From Nocardia sp. (lineage in GTDB: Bacteria > Actinomycetota > Actinomycetes > Mycobacteriales > Mycobacteriaceae), in NCBI RefSeq assembly GCF_025465275.1, contig NZ_JAODNK010000086.1:62001-126000 (forward strand): DNA of 64,000 nt. Direction: 5' to 3'. The notes under the pieces were generated by a model. It made no database searches, was not told the origin of the DNA, and was given only the letters and a program-made list of their open reading frames with translations. The translations under genes and the position numbers were made by a program. Positions 1-12,000 of this stretch are shown here, piece after piece. Within the stretch, counting starts at the first letter, position 1; each line of letters opens with the position of its first letter.

Positions 1-3000
1 CGGCTTTCCTCCCGCTGGGTGCGTGAAACGTTGGCGGACAGGTGATCCCGCAGCACGGGTCCGATCACTGCGAGGGATTCGGGCGTGGTCATGCCCGAGT
101 GGCGGCAGCGCACGAGTTGGTCGCGCACGACGCCGGTGATGTGCGGGTCCCAGGCCGCGGCGCAGCGGTCCGGATCGGCCCGGTTGATCTCGTCGTCGGC
201 GGCGGTGAAGAAGAGCAGATCGCCGATGAAGACGCGGGGGTCGAAATTGTGCGCGAGCAAGGCACCATTGGCATAGCCGGTGTAGAGCCGTTCCAGATGG
301 TCGACGGTCAGGGCCGCGAACGGTCCCGGCCGGTTGCGCAGGAATTCCGCCGCCTCCTGCAGGCTCATGCGCGGATCCACATCGGTGGTGCCGCCGAGCA
401 GGTCGCTGCCGAATTCGCCGATGATGTCGGCGACGCTGGGCACCGCCTCCTCGAGCCACTGATCCGACAGCTGGTAGCTGTCCATGAGCGCGAGCAGCGC
501 GACCTCCTCCCCGGCCTCCTGCAGCTGCACCGCGATCTCGTGGGCGAGCAAACCGCCCAGCGACCAGCCGAGCAGGTGGTAGGGACCGTGCGGTTGCACC
601 GATTTCATATGCGCCACATAGTTTTTCGCGGCGTCGCCGATGGTGCTGTGATCGTTGTCGCCGCTGACGTGCGGCGCCTGCAGACCGTAGACGGGCCGGT
701 CGGCCGGCAGGTGGGCGAGCAGTCCGGCGAAGCACCACGCCAGGCCGATGGCCGGGTGCACGCAGAACAGCGGTGGCACACCGGCTTCGGTGATCGGCCG
801 CAGCGGCAGTACCGGTTGCAGTGCGACGGCCAGAGCGGCGCCCGCGTCACCATCGGCGTCCGCGAGGCGGCGCGCGATGGCGGCGGGGGTGGACTCACCG
901 AACATGGCCTGCACCGGCAGGTCGACACCCGCCGCCCGCAGCTGCGAGACCACCTTGGTGGCCAGCAGCGAATTACCGCCCAGTTCGAAGAAGCCGTCGT
1001 CCACGCCGACCTGCTCGACACCGAGCACCTCGGCGAACGCGGCGCACAGCGCTGCTTCGGTCGGGGTGCCGGGCGCCCGGTAGCCCTCGCGGGCCGCGAA
1101 GACCGGTTCGGGCAGGGCATCACGGTCGAGCTTGCCGACCGGTGAGAGCGGCACCCGGTCCAGCAGCATGATCGACTGCGGGACCATGTAATTGGGTACC
1201 AGCTCCGCCACGTGCGCGGTCAGCGCGTCCACCGAGGGCGCGGTGCCGTTGCGCGGCTTCACATAGGCCACCAGCGCGGTCGCGCCGGCCTGGGTGCGGT
1301 GGCCGATGGTGGTGGCGAACTCCACCTCCGGATGCCGGGCCAGCGCCGCGTCGATCTCACCGAGCTCGATGCGGAAGCCGCGAATCTTGACCTGGTGGTC
1401 GGTGCGGCCCAGGTACTCCAGATCCTGCACGCGGCCACTGCGTTCGATCCAGCGCACCAGATCGCCGGTGCGGTACATACGCTCGCCGGGCTTGCCGAAC
1501 GGGTTGGCGACAAACCGCTGTGCGGTGAGCCCGGGCCGCCGCAGGTAGCCGCGTGCCAGTGCGGTGCCGGACAATTGCAGTTCACCGGTGACCCCGGCGG
1601 GGACCGGATGCAAGCGGCCATCAAGCACGGTGGCGTGCACACCACGGATGGGTCCGCCGATGGTGATGTGGCCGTCCGGGTTCAGGGGCTGCGACATCAC
1701 CGTCACGATGGTGGTTTCAGTCGGCCCGTACACGTTGTAGAGCTTGCGGCCCGGCGCCCAGCGAGTCACCAGGTCCGGCGGCAGCGCCTCACCGCCGACG
1801 AGCACGTGCCGCAGCGAGGTGACACCGGCCGGGTCGACCGTGCCCAGCGCCGAGGTGGTGATGAAGGCGTGGGTGATGCCCTCCTGCATGAACACCTGAC
1901 CCAGTTCCGCACCACCGACCACGCCGGGCGGACTGATCACCAGGGTGGCCGCGCCACCGAGCGCGAACAGCAGGTCGAGCATGGCGGCGTCGAAGCTCGG
2001 TGTGGCGAAGTGCAGTACCCGGCAGCCGGGTCCGACGTCGAAGCGATTGGCGGTTTCGGCGGCGAAGTTGGACAGGCCGCCGTGCGTGACGACCACACCC
2101 TTGGGGATGCCGGTGGAGCCGGAGGTGTAGATCACGTACGCCGGATTGTCCATGCGCAGTGGGCTGGTGCGCTCGTCGTCGGTGATGGGTGCGTCCGAGG
2201 CGGCCAGCACCCGCCGCCGGAACGAAGGCGCGTCCAGCACCGTCCAATTCGCGCCGTCGGGCATGCGCTCGCGATGTGCGGCGAGGGTGATGCCCACTGC
2301 CGCGCCGGAGTCCAGCAGCATATGGCTGATGCGCTGCTCCGGGTAGTTGGGATCGACGGGTACGAACGCCGCACCGGCCTTGGCGATGGCCAGGGTGACG
2401 GCCACGGATTCGGCCGAGCGCGGAATACCCATGGCGACCAGGGTTTCCGGGCCGACGCCGTAGCTGATGAGCGTGCGGGCCAGCCGGTTGGTCCAGCGGT
2501 CGAGGGCATCGTAGGAGATCTGGGTGCCGGCCGCCCGCACGGCGATGGCCTGGCGGTTCAGGTTGGCCGCGGCCTCGAACACCTCGGGGAAGGTGATCGG
2601 CAGACCGGCTTCGGCGCCGCGCACCGGTGCCAGTGCCGACCACTCGCCGGAATCGAGCAGTTCCAGATCGCCCACGGCGGTCGCGGGATTCGCGACGGCG
2701 GCACCGAGCAGCCGGACGAACCGGTCTGCCAGTCGCTGCGCCGTGCGCTCGTCGAACAGGTCCGCCGCATAGTTCACCGAGACGGTGATGCCGTCGGGCT
2801 GACGGCCCGGCGTCCAGGATTCGGTGAGCGTGAACTGCAGATCGAATTTGGCGAGGCCCGGATCGGCGTCGTCGGCTTCGATGCGCAGTCCGGGCAGTTC
2901 CAGGACCTGGACGGGCTGGTTCTGCACCGAGAGCATGACCTGGAACATCGGGTGATGCGACTGCGTCCGTGCGGGATTGAGCACCTCGACGAGCCGTTCG

Positions 3001-6000
3001 AACGGCACGTCGGCGTGTGCGAAAGCTTCCAGATCGGTATCGCGGACCGCACGCAGCAGATCACCGAAGGCGGCATCGCCGTCGAGCTGGGTGCGCAGCA
3101 CCAGGGTGCCGACGAACATGCCGACGAGCCGGTCGAGCGCCGGATGCCCGCGCCCGGCAATGGGTGTGCCGACGGTGATGTCGTCACCGGCGGTGAGACG
3201 GTGCAGCAGGGCGACGAGAGCGGCGTGCAGCACCATGAACATGGTGACGCCGTGTTCGGCTGCCAGGGACTGTAATTCGCGGTGGGTGAAGGCATCGAGG
3301 GTGCAGTCGACGGTGCCGCCGCGGTAGGTGGGCACCGGCGGCCGCGGCCGATCGGCGGGTACCGCGAGCAGTTCCGGACTGCCGTCGAGGGCGCGGCGCC
3401 AGTAGTCGAGCTGACGGCTGATGACCGAATCCGAATCGCTTTCGCGACCCAGCACATCCTGCTGCCACAGCGTGTAATCGGCGTACTGGATGGGCAGTTC
3501 GGGCCAGTCCGGTTCCTGCCCGCCGGCGTGTGCGCTGTAGGCGGTGGCCACATCGGCGGCGAGCGGCTGCAGTGACCAGCCGTCCATGGCGATGTGGTGT
3601 ACCACCAGTACCAGGACGTGTTCGTCCGGTTCGCCCCGATCGCCACCGGTCAGGCGCAGCAGAGTGGCGCGCAGCGGCACCGTGGTGGCGAGGTCGAATC
3701 CGGCAGCGGAGATACGCCGGATCTCGCCGGGGACGTCCGCGGCCGCAACGGTGCAGACCGGCAGTGCCACTGCGGCTTCGGCCGCGTCGAGCACGTGCTG
3801 GCAGGGCTCGCCGTCGACCTCGGGGAATACGGTGCGCAGCGTTTCGTGGCGCTGTTGCACCGCATGCAGTGCGGCACGCAGCGCCGCAACATTCAGTTCG
3901 CCCCGCAGGCGCAGCGCGACCGGAATGTTGTACGCGCCCATGGCTTCACCGTGGTCGCCGGAGGCATTGAAGGTCTCCAGGAACCACAGCCGCCGTTGTG
4001 CGGCGGACAGCGGAATCTGCCGGGGACGGGTGCGGCGCCGTGGTTCGGGTCGCAGATCCGACGAGGCGGGTCCGGCATCGAGCTGTGCCGCGAGTCCGGC
4101 CACGGTGGGCGCGGCGAACACGGCGCGCACTTCGAGGCGGACACCGGTAGCGGTCGCCAGGCGGGCCACCAATTGGGTGGCGAGCAGCGAGTTTCCGCCG
4201 ACCTCGAAGAAGCTGTCGTCGGCGCCCAACTGCTGCGCGCCGACCAGATCGCCCATGACCTCGGCGACCAGCAGTTCGGTATCGGTCTCCGGATCGCGGG
4301 AGATCTGCGCGACGGCGGCCTGGGGTTGCGGCAGTGCGTCGCGATCGAGCTTACCGACGGGAGTCAGCGGAATGTGGTCGAGCAGAGTGAGACTGCTCGG
4401 CACCATGTGCACGGGCAGGTGTTCGGCGCAGTGCACCCGCACCTGCTCCAGATCGAGCTCCGCAGGCCCCGCGGGGAGCACATAGGAGACGATCCGCCTG
4501 GTGCCCGCGATATCGCGGACTTCGGTGTGCGCGAAGCGGATTGCCGGGTGCGAGGTGAGCACCGCGTCGATCTCGCCGAGTTCGATGCGGAAACCGCGCA
4601 CCTTGACCTGATGATCGCTGCGGCCGAGGTAGACGAGTTCGCCCGCGCCGGTCCAGCGCACCACATCACCGGTGCGGTACATGCGCGAACCCTCCGGCCC
4701 GTACGGGTCGGCGATGAATCGCGCTGAGGTGAGGTCGAATCGGTCGATATAGCCGCGCGCGGTGCCCTGGCCGCCGACATACAGCTCACCGGGCACACCG
4801 ACGGGCACCGGGCACAGCCGTTCGTCGAGTACCAGTGCACGCGCGCCGCGCACCAGGGCGCCGATGGTGACCGGCACGCCGGGCTCCATGGGTCCGGCGA
4901 TGGTGACGACCACCGTGGTCTCGGTGGGCCCGTAGCCGTTGAACATCAGGCGTCCGGGAGCCCAGCGCGCCACCAGTTCCGGACCGCAGGCCTCGCCGCC
5001 CACCATGACCGCCCGCAGCTGCGGCAGCTCCCATCGATCACGATCGATGGTGGCCAGTGCGGCCGGGGTCATGAAGGTGTGGCTGATCTCCTCCGCCTCC
5101 ATGAGCGCAGCCAGTTCGTCACCGCCGTAGATATCGGCGGGCACGATGACCATGGTCGCGCCGGATCCGACCGCCAGCAGCAGATCGAAGATGGCGGCGT
5201 CGAAGCTCGGCGAGGAGAAGTGCATGGTGCGCGAATCCCGCTCCACGCGCATGCGATCGCGAATCTCGTCGGCGAAATTAGAGAGGCCGCCGTGCGTGAC
5301 GGCCACACCCTTGGGTCGCCCGGTGGAACCGGAGGTGTAGATGACGTAGGAGAGGTCACCCGTCCAGAGCGTGGTGGTGCGATCCACGTCGGTGATCGGA
5401 CTGTCGTCGAGCACCTCCAATTCGTCGATCAGCTCGGGATTGTCGAGCAGCATCCACTGGATGGGATGATCGCCGGCGGCCGCGTGCAGCCGATCGGCGT
5501 GCTCGGTCATGCTGACGCCGACCCGGCAGCCGGAGTCGGTGAGCATGTGCCGCACCCGATCCGCCGGATAGTTGGGGTCGACCGGGACGAAGGCCGCCCC
5601 GGATTTGGCGACGGCCAGTACCGACAGCACCGACTCCGCCGAACGGGTGAGTCCGAGTGCGACCCGGTCACCCGGGCCGATGCCCTGCGCAATGAGCGCC
5701 CGTGCCAGGCGATTGGAGTAGACGTCCGATTCCAGGTACGTCAGTGCCGTATCGCCGAAGCGCAGGAATTCGCGCTCGGGATTCAGGTGCGCGGTGGCGG
5801 CGAAGTAGGCCGCCAGACTGCACTGCGGTTCCGGCGCCGGTCCCCAGGCGGGGGTGAGCAGTTCGCGTTCGGCGTCGGTGCGAGCGTCGATAGAGCGAAT
5901 GCGAACCCGCGGATCGGCGGTGACGGTGCCGAAGACCCGCACCAGGCGCTCGGCGAGCACCTGCACCGTCTGCTGATCGAACAGTTCTGCGGCATAGACG

Positions 6001-9000
6001 AATTCGTAGGACCGCTGATCGGCCCCGCCGCGGTCGCTGGGCAGCACCCGCAGTTCGAGATCGAACTTGGCGAGCGCGATATCGAGTTCCTCGGCCTGCA
6101 GGGCGAGTCCGGGCAGTTGCAGCCCCGGCAGCGGGGTGTCCTGCACGGTGAGCGCGACCTGCAGCAGCGGGCGCATGGCGCCGGCGCCACTGCCGAGTTC
6201 CTCCACCACGCGTTCGAACGGGACCTCCGCATTGGCCATGGCCGCCAGCTCGGTATCGCGGTCGGCCTGCAGCAGTTCGGCGAAGCTGCGGTCCGGGTCC
6301 ACATCCGAGCGCAGGACCAGGGTATTGACGAACATACCGACGAGCTCGTCCAGACGCGTATCGGTACGTCCGGCGACCGGGGTGCCGATGACGATGTCGC
6401 GGCCACCGGTCACCACTCGCAGCAGTACCGCGAGGGTGGAGCGCAGCACCATGAACATGCTCACGCCATTGGCGCGGGCGGTGTCGGCGAGGCGGCGCTG
6501 CAAGGCTTCCGGCACCTCGAAGCGCACCACGCCGGAACGCTGGGTGGCCTCGACGGGCCGCGGCCGATCGTAGGGCAGCGGCATCTCCTCCGGCAGGTCC
6601 GCCAGCGCGGTGCGCCAGTAGGCCAGCTGGGTGGCGGCCGAGCTCTCCGGATCGTTCTCCTGGCCGAGGCATTCGCGCTGCCACAGGCTGAAGTCCGCGT
6701 ACTGCACCGGAAGTGGCGACCATTTCGGCGCGACGCCGCCGTGCCGGGCGCTGTAGGCGAGCGCCAGATCCCGGGTCAGCGGGCCCAGCGACCAGCCGTC
6801 GGCGGCAATGTGGTGCAGCACGATACCGAGCAGGTGCCGTCGCTTCCCGGTGCGCAGCAAGGTGATTCGCAGCGGGATCTCGTGGGCCAGATCGAAACCG
6901 CGCCGGGCCAGCGAGCGCAGCGCGGTGCGCGCGCCCACATCGTCGGTCTCGATGGCCCCGAGCACCGGCAGGCAGCGGTCGGTGTCCAGCAGCGCCTGGT
7001 GGGCGCCGTGCTCGTCCTCCGGGAAGACGGTGCGCAGCACCTCGTGCCGCTCGACGAGGTCCGCGAGCGCCGCCTGCAGGGCCGCCACATCCGGATCGCC
7101 GTCGATTCGCAGCACGAATGCAATGTTGTAGGCACTGGATTCGGGGGAATATCGATTCAGGAACCACAGTCGCTGCTGCGGCAGCGACAGTGGAATGCGC
7201 TCCGGACGCGGGGTGTGCACAGCCAGCGCTGCCCGCTGCGTCCGGGGCGCCTCCTGCAGGCGCACAGTCACACCCGCCACGGTCGGCGCCTCGAAGATGG
7301 CGCGCACGGGGAGCTCGACCCCGAATTCGGTGTGCAGGGCCGCGGTGAGCCGGGTGGCGAGCAGCGAATTGCCGCCGATCTCGAAGAAATTGTCTTCCAC
7401 GCCTTGTACTTCGGCGCCGAGCACGGTGCCGAACACCTGCGCGACCTGCTGTTCCATCTCCGATTCCGGCGCGCGCGACGGAGCGGTGGCCGCGAAATCC
7501 GGTGCGGGCAGCGCCTTGCGATCGAGCTTGCCGGACGGGGTGACGGGCATGGCGTCCAGCACAGTCAGCGCCGCGGGCACCATGTATCCGGGCAGCCGGC
7601 CCCGGGCGGTCTCGAGCACCGCGGCGATATCCAGCTCGGTCTCGGCGGTGAGATACGAGACCAGACGGCCGATACCGCGCTCGTCATTGTGGACGACGGT
7701 GAGCGCGAAGGTGATTCCCTCGTACGAGCGCAGCACATGGTCGATCTCGCGCAGTTCGATACGGAAGCCGCGAATCTTGATCTGATCGTCGGCGCGGCCC
7801 AGGAAGCGCAGCTGCCCGAGACCGTCGGAGACCACCAGATCGCCGGTGCGGTACATACGCTCACCACGACGGCCGTGCGGATTGGCCGGGAAGGCTTGCG
7901 ACGTCAGGCCCTGCCGTCCGAGATAACCGCGCGCCAAGCCCGGCCCGGACAGGTAGAGCTCACCCGCGACCCCCGGCGGCACCGGGTGCAGGCGGCCGTC
8001 GAGCACGAACAATCGCATTCCGCGCACCGGCAGGCCGATGGGCACGGGCCGGCCCGCGATCATGGGTCCGGTGGCGGTGGCGGCCACCGTCGCCTCCGAC
8101 GGGCCGTACATATTGTGCATGCGGCGCACGGGAAGTCGCGCGGGCCGCGACTGCGGATCGGTCCAGACCCGGACCAATTCTTCGGGGCAGGCTTCGCCGC
8201 CGACGATGACCGCTTCCAGATCGGGCAGACCCTCGGCCGGGACGGTCCCGAGCGCGGCGGGGGTGACAAACGCGTGTGTCACCCGCTCCTCGCGCAGCAG
8301 GGTGGCCAGCTCCGCGCCGCCGAAGATACCGGCAGGCGCGACCACCAGGGTGGCCCCGGAGGCGAAGCCGAGCAGCAGCTCGAGCACCGAGGCATCGAAG
8401 CTCGGCGATGAGAAGTGCAGGGTGCGTGCCGAATCGGTGACCCGGAACAGATGCATCTGCTCCCGTGCCAGCGAGGCGATACCGGCATTGGTGACCACAA
8501 CGGCCTTGGGCTGACCGGTGGAGCCCGAGGTGTAGATCAGGTACGCCGGCCCGGCGGTACGCAACGGGTAGTGCCGGTCCGCATTCGTGACGGGCGTGAG
8601 CGGGTACTGCGCGCATTCGGCGGCCAACTCCTGCGAGCCGATCAGCAGCCAGTCCACATACGTCTTGCGGTGCCGCCCGCGACTTCCCGGCCAGTCCGGC
8701 ATTTCGGCATGCCGGTCCGGGCTGGTGAGGCCGAGCATGGCGCCGGAATCGGCGAGCATATGCGCAATGCGATCGGCCGGATAGTCCGGATCGATGGGCA
8801 CGTACGCCGCGCCGGTCTTGGCCACCGACCACACCGCGAGAATGCAGTCCAGGCTGCGCGGCAGCGCGACGGCCACCACGACCTCGGGCCCCGCGCCGTG
8901 CTCGATCAGTACCCGCGCCAGGCGATTGGAGAGCTCGTCGAGTTCGCGGTAGGTGGTGTCCTGACCGAGGTAGCGCACGGCCACCGCATCGGGCAGGCGC

Positions 9001-12000
9001 TCGGCGGTATCGGTGAGCAGGCGCGCGAGAGTGCTCGACGCTTCGGCCGGAGAACCGGTGATGGGCACCAGCTTGGCGGTTTCCCGGGCATCCAGCAGCG
9101 GCAGGTCACCCACCGGGATGGACGGGTCGGCGACCGCGGCGGCCAGTATCCCGCTGAACCGGCGGGCGATGGCCTCCACCGTGCTGTGATCGAAGACATC
9201 TGCGGCATAACCGAATTCGGCGGTGAGCGGCATGTCTCGAGGAGACACAGCTTCAGCCGCGACGCCCAGCGGTTCGTGCACCGTCAGCTGCAGATCGAAT
9301 TTCGCGATGTCCACGTCCATGGTCTGCACGGTGGCGAGCACGCCGGGCAGCTGGATGCTCAGTTCCGGGGTGCTGTCGTAGGACAGCATGACCTGGAACA
9401 GCGGGTGCCGGGCGGCGGAACGCTCCGGATTGACCACCTCCACCAGGCGTTCGAACGGCACGTCGGCATTGGCGAAGGCATTGAGGTCGGTATCGCGGAC
9501 CTCGGCGAGCATGCGATCGAATCCGGCGGCCAGGTCGACACGGGTGCGCAGCACGAGGGTATTGACGAACATACCGACGAGCTCGTCCAGCGCCGGATCG
9601 CTGCGGCCCGCGATGGGCGTGCCGATGGCGATATCGACCGTATTGCACAGGCGCGCAAGCACTGTCGCGAGTGCGGCATGCAGCACCATGAAGGTGCTGA
9701 CGCCCCGCTCGGCCGCGACGGCGGCGAGCCGGCGGCGGATATCGGCGGGAATGGTGAATTCCACCCGGCCGCCGTCGGTGGACCGCTGCCGCGGGCGCGG
9801 GCGGTCCAGGGGCAGATCCAGCTGATCGGGCAGATCGGCCAGGGCCGCCCGCCAGTACGCCAGCTGCTTCGACAGCGCACTCGCCGGATCGGCTTCGTCG
9901 CCGAGCAGTTCCCGTTGCCACAGCGCGAAATCCGCGTACTGCACGGGCAATGGCGTCCATGCGGGTGCCGCGCCCTCGGCACGCGCGGCGACGGCGACCA
10001 TGATGTCGCGGGTCAGCGGGGCGATGGACCAGCCGTCGCCGCTGATGTGGTGCAGCACCATCAGGAAGACGTACCGGTCGGGTCCGGTCTCGTACAGCGC
10101 CACCCGGACCGGGGCCTGGCTGCGCAGATCGAAACCGTATCCGGCGAATTCACCGGCGAGGGTGAGGACATCGGCCTCGGTGGCATCGATCGGGTCGAGG
10201 GTGAGCGGGATCTCCGCGGCCGGATGCACCACCTGGCACGGCCCTTCCGGAGTGTCCGGGAAGGTGGAGCGCAGGCTTTCGTGCCGCTCCAGCACATCGA
10301 CGAGACCCGCCCGCAGCGCCGGAATGTCCAGCGGCCCGACAAGTTCCACCGCGAGCGGCATGTTGTAGGCGGCGGCATGTTCGGCGAAGCGGTTGAGGAT
10401 CCACAGTCGCTGCTGTGCCAGCGACAGCGGAATGTGGTCGGGGCGCGGCCCCGCTGTCAGTTTCGGCGAGGCGGTTTCCCCCTGCAGGCTGTCGAGGCGA
10501 CCGGCCAGGGCGGTGACGGTGGAGTATTCGAACAGGTCGCGAATAGTGACGGTCGCATCGAGGGCCGCATTCACCCGCGCGATCGCCCGGGCAGCGGTGA
10601 GCGAATTGCCGCCGAGGTCGAAGAAATTGTCGGTGACGCCGACATCGTCGGTGCCGAGCATCTCGGCAAAGATGCCCGTGATCTGCCGTTCGACCTCGGT
10701 GCGCGGGGCGGCGGCGGTGCGGGCGGGGCGGCGCGCGGCCACACCCGGATCGGGCAGCGCCTTGCGGTCCACCTTGCCGTTGGCGCTGAGCGGTAGTTCG
10801 TCGAGCACCATGATGACCGGCGGCACCATGTAACTGGGCAGTACGCGGCGCAGTCCGGCGGTGAGTTCGGCGGGATCGAGCAGTCCCGTACCGGGAGCGG
10901 CCACCGCATACGCGGCGAGTTCGTCACCGCCGCGGCCACGCCGGGCCACGCAGACCGCACGCGCGACCCGCTTATCGGACAGCAGGGCGGCCTCGATCTC
11001 GCCGAGTTCGATGCGCAGGCCACGGATCTTGACCTGGAAGTCGCTGCGGCCCAGGTATTCCAGTACACCGGTCCGGCCACCGCGCCAGCGCACCAGGTCA
11101 CCGGTGCGGTACATGCGGGTGCCGGGGGTGAAGGGGTTGGCCACGAAACGATCCGAGGTCAGCGCGGGGCGGCCGAGGTAACCGCGAGCCAACTGCACGC
11201 CCGCCAGGTACAGCTCACCCACCACGCCGGGCGCGACCGGCTGCATGCGGGAGTCCAGCACATAGGTGCGGGTGTTCCAAACAGGTGCGCCGATGGGCAC
11301 TTCCGTCGCACCGGGCGTGCAGTGCCAGGCGGTGACGTCGACGGCGGCCTCGGTGGGACCGTAGAGATTATGCAGCTGCGGGGCGCCGGGACCGGTGCCG
11401 AGTGCGGCATGGAATTCGGCGACGGTGGCGGCGGGCAGCGCCTCACCACTGCAGAAGACCCGGGCCAGGCCGGTGCAGCCGGCCACATCGGTATCGGTGA
11501 GGAAGACCGACAGCATGGACGGCACGAAATGCGCCGTGGTGACGCCCTTGCCGGCAATGATCCGGGCCAGGTATCCCGGATCACGATGCCCGTCGGGGGC
11601 GGCGATGAGCAGGCGTGCCCCGATCTGCAACGGCCAGAAGAACTCCCACACCGAGACATCGAAGGTGGCGGGGGTCTTCTGCAGCACGACGTCGGTGCTG
11701 TCGAGCGGGTAGGCGTGCTGCATCCAGCGCAACCGGTTGACGATGGCGGCGTGACTGACACCGACGCCCTTGGGCTTACCGGTGGAGCCGGAGGTGAACA
11801 GCAGATAGGCCAGGTGGTCGGCGCGCAGCGGGGCGATGCGGTCGGCATCGGTGATCGGGCGGCCGCCGCGAGCGGACAGATCGGCGGTATCGATATCGAA
11901 TCTGGTTGCCAGCGCGGGCAATTCGAGCTTGTCGCGGGAGGCGGTCAGCACACACACCGGATGCGCCTGCTCGAGGATCTGCTCGATGCGGTCGATCGGG

